Assembly (NCBI GenBank): GCA_947475125.1
Contig: CANJMX010000083.1
Location: forward strand, 1-6,952
DNA: 6,952 bases
From: Actinomycetota bacterium
GTDB lineage: Bacteria > Actinomycetota > Thermoleophilia > Miltoncostaeales > Miltoncostaeaceae
Direction: 5' to 3'
Shown here: in pieces, positions 1-5,725 of the stretch
How the letters are laid out: every line of letters starts with the position of its first letter
Numbering within the stretch: the first letter of the stretch is position 1
Translations under genes and position numbers: made by a program
The notes under the pieces: generated by a model
Database searches by the model: none
What the model was told of the DNA's origin: nothing
The model's input: the letters and a program-made list of their open reading frames with translations, nothing else

Positions 1-55
1 AGTCGCGCTCGTCGTACACCGGGATGACGACCGAGATGAGGCGTGGTGCAGTCAA
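1..55 (-). CDS. Family 2 glycosyltransferase, N-terminal fragment (runs off the left edge)
   Basis: Only the first 18 codons are inside the window. Reading the minus strand from a TTG at 55-53 gives TAPRLISVVIPVYDERD after the start. The string SVVIPVYDER is the classic first beta strand and nucleotide-sugar-binding start of GT2 (GT-A fold) enzymes, which use nucleotide sugars and a divalent metal, usually at the cytoplasmic face of the membrane. The start is well determined. The frame has an upstream stop 24 bases before the TTG and no ATG or GTG in between, and a perfect GGAGG (minus strand, 69-65) lies nine bases before the TTG. The TTG overlaps the stop of the upstream membrane protein (TTGA), so the two are translationally coupled and in one operon. 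The YDER variant resembles polyprenol-phosphate mannose/glucose synthases, but the fragment is too short to choose a substrate. Confidence 0.8.
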   Translation of the reverse strand, partial: MTAPRLISVVIPVYDERD

Positions 56-1887
56 CGGGTGGGACCTCCAGTGGTCTCACGGCGGCGGTCGCGACGGCGA
101 CCGAGCGATGGAAGCGGGCGGCGGCCACGGCGGGCCTGCCGCTCATGCTCGCTGGGAATGGGCTTATAGGGACCGGCAGCCACCAGGCCACGGCGCACCC
201 TGCGCATCACCAGACCCCCGAGGCTCCAGGTGATTATCAGGATCGCGGCGGCCAGCACCGGGCCGGCGACCCCGCGCCCACCGGCCAGGGTCGTCTCGAT
301 GAGGTACCAGACCGACCCGACGAAGCCGCGGTCGATGCGACCTGACAACCAGACGCACAAGAGCACGATGGGTGTCATGGCGATAATGGCCAGTGCCACC
401 ACCTGCCACGACCGCCGCGCGCGGGTGACCACCAGCGCCGCGTGGGCCGCCGGAAGGGCTATGACCAGTGCGAACGGATTCACGATCCAGAGCACCAGAC
501 ACACCCCGCCAAGGGCGATGACGCCGGCAGCGGCACGGGACGCCACCTCGGCATCCCGGCGAATTGCCCGCAGGCGCACGGCCAGCCAGGTGAGCACGCC
601 GGCACCCACGGCCAGCAGCATTGCCACAACTGCCGGGGGATCGAATGGCACCGAACCTGCCAGCGGGGGCCATCCGCCGGCTGCCGACGCCAGCATTCCT
701 GCGGTGGCCAACAGATGGGCCACCAGCATTCCGACCACCAGCGGCAACAGGCGCCACCCGAGGGCGGCGATGAAGGGAAGCACGCGTACCCCGGCCCGGC
801 GCAGACGCACTGCCAGATCGAGCGCCGCCACGAAGAGGGGAAGGGCGAGCAGGAGGATGACGATGCGGCTCATCACCGAGCGCAATTCCCGGCCGCCGAT
901 GATGAGGCCGGCAGATGGCCGCGCCACCGAATCCACCAGGTCGAGTGCGCCGAGCAATGTCTCGGCGGTGCGCCCCGACGATCCAAGGGCGGCCTCGGTG
1001 GCGAGGTTGCCACCAGCTGCGGGGCGCTCGGGACGGGAGGCCAGCGATACCGACGGGATGCCCGCGGCGATGTAGGCCGCCTGATCACCGCTGGTCTGCG
1101 GCACACCCATTGCGGCGATCTGGGAAAACGGGCCCGGGGCATCGGCAACGCTGGCGCCCGCGCGGCCGGCGGCCTGCACGGCGGCGGTGCCGAGTGCCAG
1201 CGCACGTCGGCCATCCTGGCCGTCGTCCCAGATGTGCAGAGCCACCGGATCACCGGCCGGATCGTCCAGCGAGATGGCAGCCTCGACCGGCACCTGATTG
1301 AACCGCTCGGCGAACCAGCGTGCACCGGCGTTGCCGATGGTGGATCCGCCCGTCGACACCACAAGGACAGGGCGCTCGCGCGCCACCGTGCCAAGTGCCC
1401 GTGCCAACTGCACCAGCACGGCTGAGCCGCTCTCGCCCCCGCTCACGCCAGGTGGGGTGTCGCGGGGGGCCGAGATGACGAGGGCATGGCGCGACGAGGC
1501 GCCGCTGTGCGCCGGCAGCGAGACGTACACGTTCTGGGTGGTGATACGACCACCGGGTGTGGTGACCGAGAACACCTGCCGCCGCACCGCAGTGGCCCCC
1601 GGCACGCCCTCGAACTGGGTCACCATCCAGTCTGCGGCACGCTGATCCCCCGCTGTGCCCGGCACCCGCTGCGGGGCGACCCCGTTCAGATCGGCGGCCA
1701 GCCCGCGTGCGGCAATGGCGTCGAACGCCGGGGGAAGCGGAGGTTCGGGTGCGCCTCCCGGCGATTCAAGGGTAAGCAGGGCGACGAGCAGGGCGACGAG
1801 CGCCACCAGCCACGAGAGCCGATAAAGGCGGCCATTCAGCACCGGGGAAGTATCGCACCACGATCCTTCTGACCCTCTCTGCCCCAT
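52..1887 (-). CDS. Membrane-anchored M28-like pseudopeptidase with polytopic C-terminal domain
   Basis: The protein has 611 residues. Segment 24-40 is a signal anchor. Residues about 55-320 look like an M28 (aminopeptidase Y-type) domain: RVPGTAGDQRAADWM at 74-88 matches the family's N-terminal signature, SAPRD at 139-143 sits where GAHYD is expected, SLDDPAG at 206-212 fits the fourth metal-ligand motif, and GDQAAYIAAGIPSV at 267-280 fits the SDHxPF...GIP motif. The key residues are mostly gone. By eye the first His is Pro141, the bridging Asp is Gly150, the Glu-Glu pair is Ser182-Thr183, and the last His is Gln269; Asp208 remains. A catalytic zinc site is therefore unlikely, and binding or scaffolding is the inferred role. 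About seven hydrophobic segments follow (roughly 342-360, 372-400, 418-438, 452-469, 471-487, 494-514, 538-560), then a very basic cytoplasmic tail. A pseudo-M28 domain plus many membrane spans recalls eukaryotic GAA1 of the GPI transamidase, as an analogy only. The start is uncertain: GTG at 1842-1840 (residue 16) is a good alternative, as the first 15 residues look non-coding. It is coupled to the downstream glycosyltransferase. Confidence 0.85.
   Translation of the reverse strand: MGQRGSEGSWCDTSPVLNGRLYRLSWLVALVALLVALLTLESPGGAPEPPLPPAFDAIAARGLAADLNGVAPQRVPGTAGDQRAADWMVTQFEGVPGATAVRRQVFSVTTPGGRITTQNVYVSLPAHSGASSRHALVISAPRDTPPGVSGGESGSAVLVQLARALGTVARERPVLVVSTGGSTIGNAGARWFAERFNQVPVEAAISLDDPAGDPVALHIWDDGQDGRRALALGTAAVQAAGRAGASVADAPGPFSQIAAMGVPQTSGDQAAYIAAGIPSVSLASRPERPAAGGNLATEAALGSSGRTAETLLGALDLVDSVARPSAGLIIGGRELRSVMSRIVILLLALPLFVAALDLAVRLRRAGVRVLPFIAALGWRLLPLVVGMLVAHLLATAGMLASAAGGWPPLAGSVPFDPPAVVAMLLAVGAGVLTWLAVRLRAIRRDAEVASRAAAGVIALGGVCLVLWIVNPFALVIALPAAHAALVVTRARRSWQVVALAIIAMTPIVLLCVWLSGRIDRGFVGSVWYLIETTLAGGRGVAGPVLAAAILIITWSLGGLVMRRVRRGLVAAGPYKPIPSEHERQARRGRRPLPSLGRRRDRRRETTGGPTR
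65..69 (-). promoter_or_regulatory. Ribosome binding site GGAGG for the TTG-started glycosyltransferase
   Basis: The plus strand reads CCTCC, so the minus strand reads GGAGG, ending nine bases before the TTG at 55-53. It lies inside the last codons of the upstream gene. It is the main argument that the rare TTG codon is the true start. Confidence 0.7.
1843..1854 (-). promoter_or_regulatory. Candidate leaderless promoter -10 for the M28-like gene (GTG start at 1842)
   Basis: On the minus strand GATACT (1854-1849) is followed by six bases and then an in-frame GTG at 1842-1840. This is the spacing expected when transcription begins on the start codon. The hexamer keeps the A at position 2 and T at position 6 but has G at position 1, and no convincing -35 is visible. 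Using this GTG would give a 596-residue protein starting VLNGRLYRLSW just before the membrane anchor, and would widen the divergent gap to 78 bases. Confidence 0.35.
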
Positions 1888-1920
1888 GCACGGCGCGTTG
1901 CGGTCTCACTCGGGCACCAT
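1888..1920. other. Very short divergent intergenic region
   Basis: Only 33 bases separate the longest reading frames of two divergently oriented genes. I see no Shine-Dalgarno sequence for the GT20 gene and no clear TANNNT hexamer at leaderless spacing from either GTG 1921 or ATG 1927. The best weak candidate is CTCACT at 1905-1910. Promoters must overlap neighbouring coding sequence, or the M28-like gene starts later than its longest frame suggests. Confidence 0.5.
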
Positions 1921-3411
1921 GTGGGCATGGAGACACCACCGCTCATCCTCGTGTCCAATCGTGGCCCGGTTGGCTTTGTGGACGACGGCGCGGGTGGCAC
2001 CACCATGGTGCGCTCGGGCGGTGGACTCGTGACCGCGCTCTCGGGGCTGGTCAACGTGGCACCCGCCGTGTGGATCTCCGCCGCCATCGAGAGCGGCGAC
2101 GCCCGGGTACAGCACGAAAGCGGCGGCGAGGTGCGCATCCCGGGGCTTGGAGTGGACACCCGCGGGCGTTTCGTGGAGATAGACGCCGACGTCTACGAGC
2201 AGTACTACAACGTGGTTGCGAACCCGATGCTGTGGTTCATCCAGCACTACCTCTGGGACCTGTCAAACGTGCCGGACATCCGCGTGGAGGAGTTCGCGGC
2301 GTGGGAGAACGGCTATCTCGCCGCCAACCGGCTGTTCGCCGACGCCGTGGTCGCCACCCTCGCTGAGCACCCGGGCGCCGTGGTCATGTTGCACGACTAC
2401 CACCTGTACACCGCCCCCGGAATCGTGCGTGAGCGCGTGCCGGATGCCTTCCTGCACTTCTTCGTGCACATCCCGTGGCCACAGCCGGACTACTGGCGCG
2501 TGCTGCCCACTGTCATCCGCGATCAGGTGATCGAAGGCCTTCTGGCCAACGACATCGTGGCCTTCCACACCCAGCGGTACGCGCGCAACTTCCTGCTCTC
2601 GTGCGAGGACCTGCTGGGGCTCGAGGTCGATTACACCAACATGTGTGTCACCTACCGCGGGCGCCGGGTGCGTGTACGGCACTACCCCATCTCAATCGAT
2701 GCCGACGGATTCATTGAGCTCGCCGCCAGCAAGGCGGTGGCAACCGAGGAGGCCCAGTTCCTCAGACGTCGGCGACGCAGTCTGGTGGTGCGGGTGGACC
2801 GCACCGACCTGTCCAAGAACATCCTGCGCGGCTTCACCGCGTTCGATGTCTTTCTGGATCGGCACCCGGAGTTCCATGAGGAGATCACGTTCTTCGCCAT
2901 GCTCCAGCCCTCCCGCCAGGACGTGCCGGAGTATGTGGAGTACGTCAACCGCATCACCGACATCGTGAGCAGCATCAACACCAAGCACGGCAATACCGAC
3001 TGGATGCCGATCGACCTCAGGTTCGAGAGCAACCTCCCGCTGGCCGTCACCGCGTACAAGCACTTCGACGTGATGATGGTGAACTCGATCTTTGACGGCA
3101 TGAACCTGGTGGCGAAGGAGGCCCCGCTGGTCAACGAGCGCGATGGGGTGCTCATCCTCAGCGAGAACGTGGGTGCCTACGAGGAGATCGGTGCATTCGC
3201 CATCGGCGTCAACCCCTTTGACATCGAGGCACAGGCCGAGGCGCTGCACACGGCGCTCACCATGCCGCGCGCCGAGCGGCGCGGGCGTGCCGAGGCCATC
3301 CGCCAGGTGGTGATGGAAAACGACATCGCCAAATGGCTCACCACGCAGTTGGATGACATCGAGGAGGCGCGTGGCGAATCGGTGCTGCCGCCCGGGGCCG
3401 ACGCCCCGTAA
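1921..3411 (+). CDS. otsA: GT20 glycosyltransferase, trehalose-6-phosphate synthase type (OtsA-like)
   Basis: The 496-residue protein spans the whole GT20 family. OtsA transfers glucose from a nucleotide sugar to glucose 6-phosphate, giving trehalose 6-phosphate in the cytoplasm. Visible hallmarks are SNRGPV (12-17), GGGL (33-36), HDYH (158-161), HIPW (183-186), RVDRTDLSKN (291-300, with the phosphate- and nucleotide-binding Arg294 and Lys299) and DGMNLVAKE (392-400). These match the E. coli OtsA sites around Asp130, His154, Arg262/Lys267 and Asp361-Glu369, so it should be catalytically competent. The RTDxSKN form with one extra residue, YWRVLP (191-196) and PLVNERD (402-408) are typical of actinobacterial members and also resemble the pseudoglycosyltransferase VldE. 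However, VldE, as I recall it, has lost the DGMNLVAKE pattern that is kept here. The acceptor could therefore be another sugar phosphate. No trehalose-6-phosphate phosphatase gene is adjacent. The start is GTG 1921 or ATG 1927; neither has a Shine-Dalgarno sequence. The gene is divergent from the M28-like gene. Confidence 0.9.
   Translation: MGMETPPLILVSNRGPVGFVDDGAGGTTMVRSGGGLVTALSGLVNVAPAVWISAAIESGDARVQHESGGEVRIPGLGVDTRGRFVEIDADVYEQYYNVVANPMLWFIQHYLWDLSNVPDIRVEEFAAWENGYLAANRLFADAVVATLAEHPGAVVMLHDYHLYTAPGIVRERVPDAFLHFFVHIPWPQPDYWRVLPTVIRDQVIEGLLANDIVAFHTQRYARNFLLSCEDLLGLEVDYTNMCVTYRGRRVRVRHYPISIDADGFIELAASKAVATEEAQFLRRRRRSLVVRVDRTDLSKNILRGFTAFDVFLDRHPEFHEEITFFAMLQPSRQDVPEYVEYVNRITDIVSSINTKHGNTDWMPIDLRFESNLPLAVTAYKHFDVMMVNSIFDGMNLVAKEAPLVNERDGVLILSENVGAYEEIGAFAIGVNPFDIEAQAEALHTALTMPRAERRGRAEAIRQVVMENDIAKWLTTQLDDIEEARGESVLPPGADAP
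3393..3408 (+). terminator. GC-rich hairpin at the GT20 stop codon, possible terminator
   Basis: CGGGGC (3393-3398), loop CGAC, then GCCCCG (3403-3408) forms a perfect six-pair stem with a four-base loop, directly before the TAA at 3409-3411. No T-run follows, so this is not a classical intrinsic terminator. In high-GC Actinomycetota such U-less hairpins are sometimes proposed to terminate or stabilise transcripts. It could also be chance in GC-rich coding sequence. Confidence 0.25.
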
Positions 3412-3548
3412 GCACGCGGGACCCCGTGTGGAGTGCCCGCGGTACCCGTGCAATACGCCGTCGGGGTGCTGGACGGCGATGACCATGACGCGTGACACGG
3501 GACCCCCGGTGTCGCGTGCCCAGCGGGGCCTCCGCTAGCCTCGCCGCG
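3412..3548. other. Intergenic region with inverted repeats upstream of the oxidoreductase operon
   Basis: This 137-base gap contains no open frame with coding character. It holds a CGCGGG/CCCGCG pair near 3416-3443, an imperfect inverted repeat CGTGACAC (3491-3498) / GTGTCGCG (3509-3516) with a ten-base GC-rich spacer, and the candidate -10 at 3536-3541. The second repeat lies over the expected -35 region of the operon promoter and could be an operator; this is inference. Confidence 0.4.
3536..3541 (+). promoter_or_regulatory. -10 element TAGCCT of a leaderless promoter for the four-gene operon
   Basis: TAGCCT fits the actinobacterial TANNNT -10 consensus. Exactly seven bases separate it from the ATG at 3549, the distance normally found between a -10 hexamer and the transcription start, so the mRNA would begin at the start codon. 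No Shine-Dalgarno sequence precedes this ATG, which agrees. No good -35 hexamer is visible. Confidence 0.6.
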
Positions 3549-4682
3549 ATGTCGCGACCCCTTGAGATCTCGTGCATGGGCCCCGCGCGGCCGCCTTCGC
3601 AGGCGGCCGTGGGTGCTGCCGCGCGCCGCGAGGCCGATGGCTACGACGCCATGTGGTGGGCCGACCACCTGCTGCACTGGTTCCCAATGGGTATCTGGGA
3701 CCCCGAGCTGGTACCTCAGGCCGCCGCGCAGCCCAGCCCGCACGTGTGGTTCGACCCGGTGCCGGTCATCGCGCAGTCAGCCCTTTCCACCGAACGCATC
3801 AGGCTGGGAATCGGCGTCACCGATCTGGTGCGGCGCAACCCCGCCAGCCTGGCGCAGACGGCCCTCACACTTGACCACCTGACCGGTGGCAGGTTCATGC
3901 TGGGAATCGGCACCGGCGAGCAGCTCAATCTGGGCCCATACGGAATGACCAACGCGCGGCCGCTCAGGCGGCTTGAGGAGGGCATCGAGGTGATGCGCCT
4001 GCTCATGTCGGATCCGGGACCCGTGGACTACGCCGGCGAGGTATTCACGCTCGAGGGCGCCTGCATGGGGGTGCGCCCGCTGGGTGACCGCCCGCCGCCC
4101 ATCTGGGTTGGCGCGCACCGGCCCAAGGGTCTCGCACTGGTGGGGCGCCTGGCAGATGGCTGGCTGCCCCTCGCCACAGATGTGGATGGCTATTCGGCCA
4201 TGCTCGCGCAGGTGCGCGCGGCGCAGGCGGCCGCGGGCCGTGCACTCGGTGACGTCACCGCCGGGGCCTACTGCCGCGTGGTGGTGGCCGACTCGCTTGA
4301 CGACGCCCGGGGCGTCATCCTGAACTCACTGCTCTTCCGATTCATCGCGCTCACCCGTCCTTCGGAGGCATTCGAGGCGGCCGGCGTTGACCACCCGCTG
4401 GGAAAGGGTGTCTTCGGTATCACCGAATTGCAGCCCATGGCCATCGGTCGCGACGAGGCACTGGCGCTCGCGGCAGCGGTGCCCGATGAGGTGCTGCTGG
4501 GTACCGTCATCCATGGCACGCCCGACGACATCGCCCGCGGTGTGCGTGCGCTCGCACACGCCGGGGCCGAGCACGTGCAGCTCACGAAAATGACACCGCT
4601 GTGCGACCCATCGCGCGCCGCGGCCAGTGAGGCGCTGCTCGGCGAGGCAGTGACGACGATCCGATCAGGGGATTCCACATGA
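3549..4682 (+). CDS. F420-dependent LLM-class oxidoreductase, phthiodiolone ketoreductase-like
   Basis: This 377-residue protein is a luciferase-like monooxygenase-superfamily TIM barrel of the F420-using type. Visible signatures are LEISCMGPARPP at 5-16, GYDAMWWADHL at 31-41, the core VTDLVRRNPASLAQ (90-103) followed by LDHLTGGRFMLGIGTGEQLN (108-127), EPYG-like GPYG at 129-132, PPPIWVGAHRPKG at 182-194 with LADGWLP at 201-207, and GTPDDIARGV at 323-332. The RRNP core, the PYG motif and a DHPLG motif (281-285) match the mycobacterial phthiodiolone ketoreductase subgroup as I remember it. Hydride transfer between F420 and a carbonyl or alcohol substrate is therefore likely, but the substrate is unknown. 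Length is normal and no signal peptide is seen, so it should be cytoplasmic. A GTG at 3492 would extend it by 19 residues. I chose ATG 3549 because family members begin near PLEI and because a -10 sits seven bases upstream. Its stop overlaps the next start (ATGA), making it the first gene of an operon. Confidence 0.9.
   Translation: MSRPLEISCMGPARPPSQAAVGAAARREADGYDAMWWADHLLHWFPMGIWDPELVPQAAAQPSPHVWFDPVPVIAQSALSTERIRLGIGVTDLVRRNPASLAQTALTLDHLTGGRFMLGIGTGEQLNLGPYGMTNARPLRRLEEGIEVMRLLMSDPGPVDYAGEVFTLEGACMGVRPLGDRPPPIWVGAHRPKGLALVGRLADGWLPLATDVDGYSAMLAQVRAAQAAAGRALGDVTAGAYCRVVVADSLDDARGVILNSLLFRFIALTRPSEAFEAAGVDHPLGKGVFGITELQPMAIGRDEALALAAAVPDEVLLGTVIHGTPDDIARGVRALAHAGAEHVQLTKMTPLCDPSRAAASEALLGEAVTTIRSGDST
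4667..4671 (+). promoter_or_regulatory. Ribosome binding site AGGGG for the secreted 348-residue protein
   Basis: AGGGG lies seven bases before the ATG at 4679, inside the end of the oxidoreductase gene. It supports reinitiation or coupled translation at the ATGA junction. Confidence 0.55.
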
Positions 4683-5725
4683 AGCGACGCACCGCACTGG
4701 GACTTCTGGCCATTACCGGGGTGGCCGGCCTCGCACTGACGGGCTCGGCACAGGCAGCCAATATCGTCGTGGGTGGCTGGGGCAGCATCACTGCCGACAT
4801 CGGTGGTGGTGCGCTGGTGTGGAGCGACACCGCCGCCGCCAAGGCGGCCACCTTCACCTACTGGCGTACCGACACCGGCCGTGCGTCCTTCAGCAGGTCT
4901 ATCGGCAAAGCGACGGAGCCGGTGCTCATCCGTACCAGCGCCGGAATCTCCAACGGTGCACGGGTTCGGGCGACGGGAACGGACAGGGGCTACGTCACCA
5001 TCGCGCCGGGTGCCGCATATGCCGGGCCGGTCGTGTGGTGCTGCGATTCCACCAGCGCCGAGGTCGTGGTGTCGAGCGATGGCCGCGATGGCGCGCCGGC
5101 GCCAGCTGGGGCCGGGCTCGATGGCAGTCGCGTGCGATGGATTGCGGGCAGCGCATCGGGTGCGGTGCTCGGCAGCGCGAGCCCCGTGGAGGGTGATCTG
5201 CGCGCAACCTCGGTGGCGATTCCCGGCAACACGGGTCCGGGCCTCGCATCAATTGCGACGGGCGTGGCGGCATGGGCCGGCAAGGGCTCGTCGTCGATCT
5301 CGATCGGTATTCCCGGTGACGACGGTGTGAGCGGCGTGCGCACAGTGGCGCAGGGCGGCACCGTAAAGAGCGTGTTCGCCACCCCATCATTCGTCGTGAC
5401 CGTGGTGAAGAGCGGCAGCCGCGCCAAAGTGGTGCGTACACCCGTTGCGTCGGGCGCAGCGCGCACCGTGTGGAGCGGATCCGGAACTCCCGTGGTGACT
5501 GCCGGCGGCAACGCGATTGTGATCGGGACCGGAAGCAAAGTGTTCTCCAGCAGGGGCGGTGCCAAGGCCAGGGCGGCGGGCACCGCCAAGGGCGTCGTGG
5601 CCGCACTCGCCACCGACGGCACGCGCATTGTGGTGTTTGAGCGCATCACCAGAAAGGTCACCGTGAAGAAGCGCACCACGAATGTGAAGAGCACGGTTGG
5701 CCGCGTGCTGGGGAGCGTTCGATGA
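4679..5725 (+). CDS. Secreted protein of unknown function, possibly beta-propeller-like
   Basis: I do not recognise a named family in these 348 residues. A Sec signal peptide is clear: KRR at 2-4, a hydrophobic core at about 6-21, and SAQA at 23-26 for signal peptidase I cleavage near residue 26. The mature part is rich in Ala, Gly, Ser, Thr and Val and reads as short beta strands between Gly/Asp/Ser turns. Loosely repeated units occur, such as GGALVWSD (43-50), GPVVWCCD (116-123), TVWSGSGTP (263-271), TAGGNAIVIG (274-283) and ATDGTRIVVF (311-320), which suggests propeller blades. The only cysteines are the vicinal pair Cys121-Cys122. The C terminus (about 321-348) is strongly basic. No lipobox, sortase signal or membrane anchor is seen, so it should be free or bound non-covalently outside the cell. 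It overlaps both neighbours by ATGA and was probably co-selected with the exported glycoside hydrolase behind it. Confidence 0.85.
   Translation: MKRRTALGLLAITGVAGLALTGSAQAANIVVGGWGSITADIGGGALVWSDTAAAKAATFTYWRTDTGRASFSRSIGKATEPVLIRTSAGISNGARVRATGTDRGYVTIAPGAAYAGPVVWCCDSTSAEVVVSSDGRDGAPAPAGAGLDGSRVRWIAGSASGAVLGSASPVEGDLRATSVAIPGNTGPGLASIATGVAAWAGKGSSSISIGIPGDDGVSGVRTVAQGGTVKSVFATPSFVVTVVKSGSRAKVVRTPVASGAARTVWSGSGTPVVTAGGNAIVIGTGSKVFSSRGGAKARAAGTAKGVVAALATDGTRIVVFERITRKVTVKKRTTNVKSTVGRVLGSVR
5710..5715 (+). promoter_or_regulatory. Ribosome binding site GGGGAG for the glycoside hydrolase
   Basis: GGGGAG lies six bases before the ATG at 5722, within the last codons of the upstream gene. It confirms the start that gives an intact signal peptide. 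Confidence 0.55.

Noticed and set aside
442..1425. Long plus-strand open frame opposite the M28-like gene (and a similar one at 230-1075)
   Set aside because: Composition is rich in Arg, His, Gly and Gln with no recognisable motif. The minus-strand frame has family motifs, membrane segments and a coupled downstream gene, so these are GC-driven antisense shadows.
3412..3451. Possible terminator with GCACG/CGTGC and CGCGGG/CCCGCG pairs after the GT20 gene
   Set aside because: The pairings compete with one another, leave a large loop and have no T-run, so I describe them only as part of the intergenic region.
2692..3498. 268-residue minus-strand open frame opposite the GT20 gene
   Set aside because: His/Val/Arg-rich shadow translation with no domain; the plus strand carries every GT20 catalytic motif.
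3492..3548. 19-residue N-terminal extension of the oxidoreductase from GTG 3492
   Set aside because: It contains the -10 element and an inverted repeat, has no ribosome binding site, and family members begin near the ATG at 3549.
4990..5694. 234-residue minus-strand open frame opposite the secreted protein gene
   Set aside because: Pro/Ala/Thr-rich shadow without a ribosome binding site or motif; the plus frame has a signal peptide and two ATGA couplings.
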